This document shows, one piece after another, positions 54,008 through 64,000 of a stretch of 64,000 nt of DNA (its first letter is position 1; each line of letters begins with the position of its first letter). Below the pieces are notes generated by a model, which was not told the DNA's origin, did no database searches, and saw only the letters and a list, made by a program, of their open reading frames with translations. Source of the DNA: Hofstenia miamia (lineage: Eukaryota > Xenacoelomorpha > Acoela > Hofsteniidae); NCBI GenBank assembly GCA_900660155.1, contig CABFPE010000201.1, forward strand, positions 193,764-257,763. Reading direction: 5' to 3'. The translations under genes and the position numbers were made by a program.

Positions 54008-57000
54008 TTGCTTCTTAGAATACAGTTAGTGTTCAATTTTATTGCACAGCAAACTTAAAAAATAATTTTTCCAATCTTTTATAGTATAGCATTGATTTTA
54101 ACATTAGCATAACTTTTTACAATTGCTTTCATATATATTTGAATTTATCACTATTATAACCATGCTTCTGTGCAACCACCCATTTCTAGATAAATTATAT
54201 AGAAATGCTTAGTCAAGTACTTCTTTGTTAGAATTTAAAATGATATGTATGGAGGTGGTTGTATTCTTCGAAATCGAGCAGAAAATTTGAATTCACAGGG
54301 TATAGCAGAGTTGTTTATGGGACACTTTTTCTACTCTCATCCTATTCGTCTGACATTTTTTGTAGGGTCCAATGAGAATCTCATGGCATTCCTATTGAAA
54401 TATCTAGTTGAAAATTGCATCCCAAACGGCAAATTTTTCAAATTGATTTCTGAAAGTGCATCAGAAATTAATTGGTGGAAGCTTTGGAATGAATGAATGT
54501 CTTGTGCTAAACGATATTCATATTTCTTATGCAGCTAAAGTCTCCTTTTTGCGTCCAGTTTGCTAAGCAATGGGAAGCCTTATGTCTTATCTATTTTCTC
54601 AGAAAACAAAACTAGAATTACGAAGCGCCACTGTTAAGGCGTCATCGAAATTCCCTAAAACAAATACGATTGCTATAAAACTGAGAATTCTTGTGAATTA
54701 GCATATTTTAACAAAACTGTATTCATATTGCTTGATGCATATTAAGTAACGTCATAAACCTTGATATATCACAAATCAGAAATTATGTCTAATTTTGGTG
54801 CAAATCTTATAGCTGGTGAATTATTTGAAATCATCCTATCAGGAATTCCAAAGACAAGAGATTTAACATTACTGATCATTTCTCTGAGTTTTCTTTTGCA
54901 AATGCTCATTATATTCTTTGTGCATTCAATACTCCAATAAGACTCCACTATTCTAAGCACATTGATTTAAAATTACCTTTATTTTATGTAGAACTCATTT
55001 TCAGCATGTAATTAATATGCATAATCCGTTTTGTCATCCATTTGATATTCTTGCACTAAGTCTTTCCTAAAAATATAGTACATAAGACAAGTTGCTTATT
55101 CTTGCTTGAATGACTTAAATTTTTCAGTTAAGTATGCAGAACTTGTAAGAAAATTGTCTGGAATTCTTGTAATATTTAGTTTGTTCAGGTTGGAAAATAA
55201 TTTATTTTTGCATAACGATATTGAAATTGTTAGTGGTTTCAATTTGCTACATGAGAACTAAAATTCTCTAACCTAAAACTTTGAGTAATGTCAATACCAC
55301 ATTCTAGATTCATTTCTTTCTTCGAATTCGAACCCTAATATCTTAAACTCGGACACATTAATTATATCATATTCCTTTTTGCTACTATACAATTATATCT
55401 TGCCGGCACTAATTTGCATATATAGCGCTAAGTTTGAAACAAAGATTGTCACTCCCTGTCCAAATTTGCATTATTTAATTCTGTTCCGATTTATCCGGAT
55501 TAACTATACTATTTTAGGAGTTGAAGCTTTTCATATTTCAATATAGCTCCTGCACGCATGTGCCAGTGGATTTAGTCAATCGGAAATTATGTGTTTGCAC
55601 CCACAGTTAAATCGAACAGTATTAATTACAAAACCCTCTCATTAATTAGATGATCTACAGAAATAAATTGAATATCACAATATAGTGCAATTTCTACGTT
55701 AAATATAATATTTAAGCAACGTTTGCTAGCAAAGAAACCTTAGCCGACAGAGCCTAACAAATGCCCGCCAATAAAATTAGTGAAACTCAAAAGTTAAACG
55801 AGGGAATGCGCTTCGTATCCTAAAATATCCTGTTCTCCTTGAATTATTCGAATTTGTCCTGAATCAGTTAATCCAGCAAAGATTCACTCGTAATCATGTA
55901 CATTCAGGCTGTTGTCTTTTTCGTATTTAAAAAGAGTGATCTTCTTGAATGATTTAGAGACTTTATCCTCAAAAGAGGCAGTATGTTCGCTGACATGCTA
56001 TAGCACCTCGTGCATCTCGATATTGCACAAAGACAACGAAATTTAACCAATCGATAATGGCCTTTAGAGCAATCTCGTTTGTTGGATATAAAACTATAGT
56101 AAGATGTTCTGCTTCCGTAAATGCAATTGAATACCATTGGATACTTTTCCTGGAGCTGCCTCAATTTTATAATAAACTATTTTTTCCACAAGATGGGGGT
56201 AAAGTGTGTCACAGGCCGGTCGACTTCCATATTTTTGGATGATATTAATGCAAGCTTGCTCCTACAAATCAACGAGTTTGGTAGCATCTTCAGTTTCAGC
56301 GTGACCTTCAAAATAATCTTTAACCATATGGCTTTTGGTTCTTTTAAAGCACCAATCTTACTGTTTATTGAGAAATCATAATTGTGAAAACAACTTTAAT
56401 ATTTCACCAGTTTCTTTATTAATGCGGCTTGATGCATAGGAAGGATTTAGCAAGAAGCTTATCATGGTGCTGACCAATAATATAGAATATAGTTACCTTA
56501 TAGCCATCTTATCGTCTGCTTTGAGTCCGAAAATTAACAAAAGATCTCCCTTTAATAGATTGGAGTTACACGAGTAGCCCAAAGATGGAACCGGCTGTCG
56601 GAGACAGCAAATATCAGCCTGCAGGCCGTTTTGTATTATCCAAGAAAGGCGGGTAATTTTGCCTGCTAAATTAAAAAAAAATGTTTCTTGCTTTGACTGA
56701 GAATGGAATATTTTGCTTAGCTGGAGAGAAAATTCTATGAAATCGAAGGGCCTGTATTAGCTGTTTCCGAGCAACTACTGAAATCGCCCTTGAAATTTTT
56801 GGCCGGTTCTAACTCGGTGGTAGTCCCACTTGTCTCCATTGAGTGATTTCTCATTTCTACTGGGAATCCCCATTGGGCCAAAAAAACCCCAACAGTTTGG
56901 ACAACTCAGGAACTTAGTATTATTTTTAAAAAAACTAATGTGTTTTTCAGTATTTATCAGTTTTCTTATGAAACAATATATGGTTCTAATATTATTCGTT

Positions 57001-58180
57001 TGTGTTGCTCTTATCTCTTCAATCCTGGAATATTTTGCCCCACTGGCACTAAGATCTCCCATAATCACAAACCAAACAATTTGTAAACCATACCACGGGT
57101 ATCTGAATTCACACGCATGATCCAAGATCATTTAAAGTCTGGCAAGTACATCAACATCATTATCTTTAAGTTACAAGTTATTGCTGCGGTTGTATTTTTA
57201 AGAAGAGCGTGTTGCCCATTGATCACTTGGTATTTTGACATATGTCGCTCTTTTCAGTTGAATACTGGAATATTATGTCCCCTTTTCAGTTGAATCCTAG
57301 AACATTAAGCCCACATTTGGCACTATGGTCTTTCACAATCATAAAACCAAGCAGTTTAAATTTATTAAGCACTGCATTTTACGCATAATTGTAATCCCTG
57401 TCTCGTATATCCCCCTGTCTCCTTTGTCAAGGTGCAGAATCATTTGAGGAGCAGGATTTGCCCTTTATGCTTTATTTTGTTAATAAATATGTTGAGGTTT
57501 ATAATTTTCATGACGATTTGTAAAAATACACACAATTTTGATGTAGTATGCCCACCAATATGATGTCACACCTAACCTATTTGTTCCATCACAAATTTAT
57601 AGAATGCAGTGGATAGAATACCTCTACTCAGTACCAAACTTTTCCAATAAATTGTATGCTCCAAGTGGTGGTTTTTCTAGTGAATATGCATTTTATTCGA
57701 CCATATGTTTGCAATTTAATGAATTTTTTCTCTTTCATTTGGTAAGACCCCCCGATTATTTGGAATTCTGATGGCAAGCATTTAGAATTATGTAAAATTT
57801 CATTTAAATTTCCTAGCATACTTTTTCTCTTTGCATTCAGTAAATATGAACATGGCAGACATGATAATGTATAGATGCTATCTTACACCACTATGTAACA
57901 AGATATAAGATGAAGATTTTGATTATTTTAAATACACCTAACATGAAAACTTTTGAAATAAAAATTGCTATTCTATTCATTAATAATGTTGTCTAAAATA
58001 TCATCTTGCCAAATACTATAAATTTTGCACATTATTAATTTATTGTTTATATGTATTATATGTATAGTCGCGCACTTCTTATTAGAGATGTTAGTCAACC
58101 TCATCAAGTACGATAGGAATGTTTGAAAGTACTGCCACTTCCTTAATGTTTCAAATGTTTGTGGAACAAACACATTTTCC
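54008..58180. other. Intergenic, no gene supported
   Basis: Frames such as 54245-54496 and 56830-57120 have no recognisable domain. A diverged direct repeat is visible: about 57010-57110 and 57260-57370 share GAATCCTGGAA(T/C)ATT and a CACAATCA-AAACCAA block. Otherwise AT-rich. Confidence 0.4.
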
Positions 58181-58187
58181 TATAAAG
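58181..58187 (+). promoter_or_regulatory. TATA box candidate of the aspartic protease gene
   Basis: TATAAAG lies 40 bp upstream of the ATG at 58221, which would leave a very short leader. Confidence 0.45.
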
Positions 58188-58220
58188 TTTTGGTTGATTT
58201 TGCTTTAATATTTATTTAAA

Positions 58221-61200
58221 ATGAAAACTTTGATTGTGCTATTCGCACTGGTTTGCTTTGCATTGAGCAAAAATGTGGAACACATTACCCTCTCTAAAGG
58301 AAAAACTTTGTATAAAACTCTTAGAGAAAGAGGACACACCAAGGCCCACGCAATTAAAACATTAAGAGTTGGAAAAGAAAAGAAATTCTCCAGTTCTTCA
58401 TCAAATGTTAATTTAAATGACTACATGGATGTAAGTAGTTCCTGGAATATTTTGTTTGCAAATAAAATGCTACACTGTATTGGTTCTTATGTAATTCATT
58501 TCCAAATAATTTATCATTATTTTTTATTATGATATACATTGCACTTAATTCTAATTATTAAAAAATTCAAATTTAAAAATTATTTTTTACAGTGCATTTT
58601 CAATACCAATTTAATGAAAATTAATATTGAATCATTTGATGAGAGACGTCGATTTAGGCTCAATATTATGGCCCATTGTCCCTTGGAACTCCAGCACAAA
58701 ATTTCAAAATATTATTTGACACAGGATCCTCAAATCTTTGGGTGCCCAGCAGCAGCTGTGATTTGCTAGACATTGCATGCAAATTGCACACCAAATATTA
58801 TTCGTCCAAGTCATCAACATACAAGAAGATTGGAGGCAGTTTTGCTCTTCAATATGCAAGTGGACAGATGAGTGGATACCTCTCACAAGATGTTGCTACT
58901 GTTGGTAAGAGTTCCTTGCACTATCTAAAAAATATAACCTATTACTTCACTCTTATGACCGTTTGCAAGAGCTTAACAAAATACCTATTTAGGAAACGTT
59001 GTTGTGGATCGCCAAGTCTTTGCTGAAGCCACAAGTGAACCTGGTCTCTCATTTGATGTCGCTAAATTCGATGGAGTATGTGGTTTGGCATGGCCCAATA
59101 TTGCCGTTGATGGAGTTGTACCATTTTTTAACATGGCTATTTATGGTGGGCAAGTTGAACCATTGTTTGCGTTTTATCTTAACCGGTAAGCTATTTAATC
59201 ATAAAGAATGTTTATTTTTCTTAGAGTTCATAAAAATAATTAAAGCACCAAAATTTGAAATGTAGGACTTTTGAAAATTTTTATCAATAAGCTAGTTTAA
59301 ATATCTGCATTGACAACTTTAATAAATTTTCAACTTAATTGAAATAGAAAACACTGTCTAGTAAGTAAAATTTTGCAATTACGTCAATTGAATTCGATGA
59401 ATCTCTTTATCACTAAAAGTGTTTTTGTAATTATTCAAACTTTAGAAACGCAGATACTACACCTGGTGGTGTTCTTACTCTTGGAGGCACCAATGAGAAA
59501 TACTATACTGGAGACATCACATATGCACCAATTAGTCGTATTGGATATTGGCAATTTACCGTAAGTAGTGCTACAATTGGAGGCTCCAATGTTTGCACCA
59601 ATTGCCAAGCGGTTGCTGATTCTGGAACGTCACTCATCGCAGCATCTACTGCAACAGTAAACACTATCAATTCACACCTTAATGGTACCGTAGTTGAAAG
59701 TAAGTTGACTTCAATTTTCGTTAGATGCCCTTTTGGAATACAGCTAGATACCATCATAAATCAGCAAATATATAAAATTGGTAGCAATTCAATCCACATT
59801 GATGTACCACCTTTCAGAATATCAAACATATTTCCAATGATTAAGATGTAAAGTCGAACATTTAGTGATGACTAAAAGCAGTGGCGGCTCGTGCTTTTAA
59901 AGCTAGGCAAGCAAATATTTCTAAGCCACCAAACTAGTATAAATAATAAACCATGAAAAATATATTTATATGTGAAATTTTTCAAAAAGATATTTGTAAT
60001 ATTATAATTATAAAAATAAGATTAGTCCTGCAGTTCATTTAGTAAAACATTTTCAAGAAGAATTGCTCCTCTAATCGGTTATCTTGAATTTGTTTAAATT
60101 TGCTTTAAACAGAAAATAATCATTTTAGCTAAGGAAGTCGACAAATCATGCATTTCAAAATATCGAATACGAATTTTATCGATTCACAATTGGAGCCATG
60201 CCAATGATAGCAAACTTGAGATTAATTACAAAGTTTTTCAAGATTGCGAAAATTAGAGTAGAAATTTAGAGCAAAAAATGGCAGTTGAGGGCAATCACAT
60301 TTAAATTCCTCAAAGTTTTTAAAATTTAATAATTCTATAAAACGGCATTTGCATAGGGATGTGAACTGGCCTCCATTTGAGTGCATATGACGCCAATTTA
60401 TATCAAAATATGTCTTTCTTAAATTATCCAAGTTTCATTTGATTTTTGAAAAAAATTGGTTGCACATTAGTAGAAAAAACTTGCATTAACAATTCCTATA
60501 AATTTTCAACATTTCTGTCAAAGAAAAACAAATAACTATCGATTTCTTATTTAAGAATTTGTACAAGGATAAAAAAAATGCGAAAAAGTCATTATCCCAG
60601 ATAGGAGCCTTGCTCAAATATATTCTGTTTCCGGCACTGCTTGAATAGATCAATGTTTCATGATATTTAAATAATATCATGTTTACTTTTGGGTTATTGT
60701 ATGGAACGAAAATATTTCGCCTGATTCTTTTACAACAACCGTGTTTCGATCAATGCGAAGCAATGAAAGGACTGCTTGCCTTGCTACCTAAATCTTCGCG
60801 CAATGAGATGCAGAAAACGGATAAAATTTAATCGCTTGAGCGAGCGTAGGTACAGCATTAAGGCATCTACTTGCTTTGGCGCAATCATTTAATCATTTTT
60901 AAAGCAAATCGTAATGAATGTTATTTTAATGCAAACTAAGAATTTACGATTTGTACAATTGTATAGGTATAAATTCATACAATTAAGAACGAAATTCATT
61001 TATTAAAGAATTATTGGGCAAGCACTGCTTGCCTTGCTTACACGCACGAGCCGCCTATGACTAAAAGCTACTTCTAAGATTCTTCATATGATTCATTTAG
61101 TAACACTTTTCAAAAATAGTATTATAGCAGTAAGGGCAAAACCTCAAGAATATCAAAGTGTACTTATGCTCAATGTTGAAGAAAATTTTTGTTGCAATAT

Positions 61201-61497
61201 AGTAAAGGTTTTTGATATTATTTTGATTTAGGTGGCTTAATGGAAGTCAATTGTGATATCATTGATACATTCCCCAATTTCGAGTTCACTATTGCCGGAT
61301 CAGTCTTGACACTTACCCCTCAGCATTACATTGTACAGGAAACTATTGATGGCGTAACGGAATGCCTCAGCGGCTTCATGGGTTTGAATCTCACAACAGA
61401 AGGCGTTGACTTCATTCTTGGTGATTCATTTATTGGACAGTTTTATACCATATTTGATGTTAAAAACGAAAGAGTTGGATTTGCAAATGCTGTCTAA
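58221..61497 (+). CDS. Secreted aspartic protease (cathepsin D/pepsin family A1), five exons
   Basis: Exons by GT-AG sites and frame: 58221-58430, 58658-58904, 58993-59185, 59446-59699, 61232-61497; total 389 residues. Signal peptide about 1-16 ([16 protein letters not shown]), a basic propeptide to about residue 65, then the mature enzyme starting near [16 protein letters not shown]. Catalytic motifs are FDTGSSN (Asp91) and ADSGTS (Asp275). The flap Tyr136 is in [10 protein letters not shown], where the usual Gly after Tyr is Ala. [10 protein letters not shown] and [16 protein letters not shown] complete the fold. The proline loop that marks lysosomal cathepsin D before the ILGD motif is absent, as in digestive aspartic proteases of some arthropods. 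A secreted digestive role is therefore inferred. Intron 4 carries a hAT element. AATAAA at 61541. Confidence 0.92.
59879..61059. mobile_element. hAT-type element in intron 4 of the protease gene
   Basis: The ends CAGTGGCGGCTCGTGC and the complement of CATAGGCGGCTCGTGC are flanked by perfect 8-bp duplications ACTAAAAG (59871-59878 and 61060-61067). GGCAAGCA-type motifs follow inside both ends. 1181 bp, no transposase seen. It makes up most of intron 4 and leaves both splice sites intact. Confidence 0.92.
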
Positions 61498-61540
61498 GCA
61501 GTTGCTAGAATTTTATGCAAATTTAGAAAAAAATGTCACA

Positions 61541-61546
61541 AATAAA
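61541..61546 (+). terminator. AATAAA polyadenylation signal, protease gene
   Basis: Canonical hexamer 44 bp after the stop codon. Confidence 0.65.
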
Positions 61547-61739
61547 TGAAGTGAAGATTTTTTTCATTTATATTTACATCAGTTTTTACAATAAAATAAT
61601 CTCAGACGAATTAAGAAATCAATAGTAATTTTCAATACAAAAAATGTAGTCAAAGCAATATCAATCAAAATTCACAAATGAACTAAGCCTTTAGCATAAA
61701 TATTAGTATTTTAGCCGACAGCCAGGGTTACTTAATAAA

Positions 61740-62020
61740 CAAGATGTCTTTTAAACGCTTTATCATACACGTCTTCAAGTGGCTTAGAAATCGTTTAGAA
61801 ATGACATCTATGTCAGGGTCAGGTGTAGAAGACGTGCTTAAAACGCTTAGAAATGGCTTAAAAGACATCTAGAAGACGTTTTGAAGACAACCATAAGACG
61901 CTTAGAAGACGTCTAAAAGACGCTTAGAAATCATTTTACAATATCATTTGGTGAACGCTAGATGGCACTCATAAATCTTTTAAAAATGGTGATTTATAAG
62001 ACGTTACTTTAGGAGACGCA
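61740..62020. repeat. Dispersed minisatellite-like repeat, copy 2 (inverted)
   Basis: Inverted relative of 41396-41600. It holds CATTTGGTGAACGCTAGATG, matching the unique block of copy 1, and many degenerate AAGACG(T/C)(T/C)TAGAA units. The array is longer and more diverged than copy 1. Confidence 0.7.
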
Positions 62021-62637
62021 CAACGTGTTATATCACTATAAGATAGATAGAAAACGTTTTATTGTTTATTGGGTGATCGACTAAATGCACTATAATTTTT
62101 ATGATAAATTATTATTTTTGCAGATGCTAACTTCAAATTTGTGATTCCATTTTATTCTAAGTTGCTGGAAATTGGAACATTGGTTTTGTGAGAATAATTA
62201 CTATTGTACTTGACAATATGAATTCCTGAGAATTACTAAATAATAAAGCAAACTAAAGAAATTTAGTATCGAAATAACAAGATTTCAGGAAACAGTAAGT
62301 TGAACTATGGATGTTTTGAAAAAACAGTCACCAGTGCAGCTTTTTCGGATTTCCAAAACTGACTCATACACAGTAGAGTTGCTCCCTTATAACAACCAAA
62401 GTTGAGTGATCCCTGGAAAAGAGGTATTCATTTGGAACAGCATGGTTCCATTGTGAGAGTTGCATTTTATTCATGTTTGTTTTCAGATTTGCTACGCGCA
62501 GCAATAAGGCCCGAAACACACGATGATTATTTACCCGCTTATATCTCTGCGTAACGTCCTCGTCCACAACACTTGCACTCTCAATTACATTAATTTATGC
62601 CATGCCACAATGCTCCCAGATAATCCTCCGTTAAGGT

Positions 62638-63043
62638 GTGTTCCCACTATGGACTTTTATCATCTGTCAAGAAATCGGTGATAAAAGTCGATAGTCTGAA
62701 CGGTACTAAAACTAGTCGAATATCTACTTGAAACTAATTGCTTACTTCTCAAGTAGGAAACAGACTTCCAAAACGTAAATTATTATCGTTGAAATATTTC
62801 AACTTCAAAATATGTAAACATTGTTTACATTCCAAGACAAACCAATCCATAAACAGATGTTGTTGTTGTCTTACTGTCAATCAAAAGATGATAATTTATC
62901 ATCTGATAAAAAATCGATAGTCTGAATGCTCTTGCAACTCCGCTTTTTCTGATAAAAAATCGGATGATAAAAAATCGCCAATGTGAACGAAAATAATTGC
63001 GTTTTCGATTAAAATCTGCTGATAAAAGTCGATAGTGGGAACA
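62638..63043. mobile_element. TIR element with repeated GATAAAAGTCGATAGT motifs
   Basis: The ends GTGTTCCCACTATGGACTTT and the complement of GTGTTCCCACTATCGACTTT are inverted. Internal GATAAAARTCGATAGTCTGAA-type copies appear at about 62680 and 62910, and degenerate ones at 62950-62980. Target duplication not resolved. No coding capacity. Confidence 0.7.
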
Positions 63044-63550
63044 CTATATATATATTTCGGGCGCTATGTACAAAACCTAACATTTATATATTGCATTAAG
63101 TCCAAAAATATATAATGAAATTTTATTTCCAAATTTGAGAAAATTTTTCATCAAAATTTCGAGCAAGTTTTACTTTATGCTTCAAATAAATTTTTACTAA
63201 CCCATAAATATGGTTTAAAGCATTCATCAGTCATTCTTTATAATAAAAATTTTTAAAAAATTTTGAGCCCCCAGATCAGCAATTTTGGGTTGAAGCCACT
63301 GACTTATATGAGAAATTGTTAGGTTTCCTAAAAACTCCACTTGAAATTTTAATTATCCAATTTATATTACATGCAAATTGTGCAAAAAGGCGTAGCACCA
63401 TACTCCATGTTTACGCAATGCCCTCAAAAATATTTTGTCAAAGGGTTTTCATCAAATTGTCCGAAATTTGGAACATTGACTATTGAACCTCTAGTGAGTA
63501 ATCTCAACGAATTTCAGCTTTATCTGATGTTTAGAAGGGCCCTAACTTGA

Positions 63551-63602
63551 ATCGGGAGCTGTGTACTATGGGATTTCATACCCATAGTACACAGCGCCCG
63601 AT
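63551..63602. repeat. Near-perfect hairpin, 22-bp arms, 8-nt loop
   Basis: The left arm 63551-63572 (ATCGGG, A, GCTGTGTACTATGGG) pairs with the right arm 63581-63602 (CCCATAGTACACAGC, G, CCCGAT) with one mismatch. The loop is ATTTCATA. A related CGGGCGCTATGTAC lies at 63058, so the hairpin may be paired ends of a TIR element. It is followed by a TA tract. Confidence 0.85.
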
Positions 63603-64000
63603 ATATATATATATATATCTTCACGTAAGTGAAGAGGTTTCCTCAGCAGTAAAAGACATTAAGAAATATTCGGAAATTGCAAAAAACACTACAAGGTTAG
63701 AAACCCAGTACTTGAGCAAAACCATGGTTCAGAAATCCATATACGAGGTATTTCAGAGAGTGAAAAACAACGAATTGGAGAGACAACATACGATGAAAAG
63801 ACAAATGTGTGCCGGTTGCTAGACAGCTTGGATGTCAATTTTCATGAAGACCACTTGTCTGATATATATATAGATTAGGTAAATATAATAAAAACAAAAC
63901 ACGGGAATTGTTAGTTAGACCCCGGGAGCCTATATTAGCAAAGAATGTACTAAAAAATGTTTCGAATCTTAAAAATTCTAATCCTTTTAAATTTAAAGCA
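63603..64000. other. Right edge, no gene recognised
   Basis: A + strand frame at 63547-63822 starts in the hairpin and passes through a TA tract. Its latter half (about 63640-63822) is lysine- and glutamate-rich without a recognised domain. Confidence 0.35.

Noticed and set aside
1-64000. CRISPR array, operons, bacterial ribosome-binding sites
   Set aside because: The genes are eukaryotic with spliceosomal introns and AATAAA signals. No regularly spaced repeat-spacer array was seen.
1-64000. LTR retroelements or Polintons
   Set aside because: I found no pair of long direct repeats with TG...CA ends and no protease-integrase, capsid or envelope-like frames. The CCHC knuckles at 15.0 kb belong to a LINE.

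Overview
The window looks like AT-rich nuclear DNA from an invertebrate animal. The evidence is spliced genes with GT-AG introns, secreted lysosomal or digestive-type hydrolases, a stefin-type cystatin remnant, and a dense, deeply nested set of eukaryotic DNA transposons and LINEs. The species cannot be fixed from the sequence. Host genes are sparse and most of the DNA is old transposon sequence and (TA)n tracts.

Layout. 1-29 kb is almost all mobile DNA: a long-TIR element (2.15-4.11 kb), LINE 3' ends and reverse-transcriptase scraps, small TIR elements, a hAT element with a transposase remnant (11.4-13.3 kb), a LINE with gag-like zinc knuckles (13.6-17.5 kb), and a two-unit tandem duplication of a P-element-like THAP transposon (17.6-26.5 kb). 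The second unit of that duplication carries a Harbinger-type insertion, which itself carries a hAT insertion. A GC-rich 647-bp insertion with 11-bp target duplications lies at 27.3-28.0 kb. 29-54 kb holds three intronless, full-length phospholipase B-like genes on the + strand (29.0, 46.1 and 52.4 kb). Between them lie small TIR elements, a mariner-type element split by a LINE, a stefin pseudogene and a non-autonomous piggyBac element. 58.2-61.5 kb is a five-exon secreted aspartic protease gene with a hAT insertion in its last intron. The right end holds a dispersed minisatellite-like repeat, a TIR element and a strong hairpin.

How the genes fit together. All four intact host genes encode secreted or lysosomal hydrolases: three phospholipase B-like amidase-fold enzymes and one cathepsin-D/pepsin-like protease without the cathepsin D proline loop. 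A digestive or lysosomal role is a reasonable inference, not shown by the sequence. The three phospholipase genes share a short motif, AAATAGGAAGT, just upstream of the start codon. Two of them share a nearly identical 1.04-kb coding tract while their flanks and 3' thirds differ, which points to gene conversion. Coordinates of transposon ends rest on terminal inverted repeats and target-site duplications read by eye.
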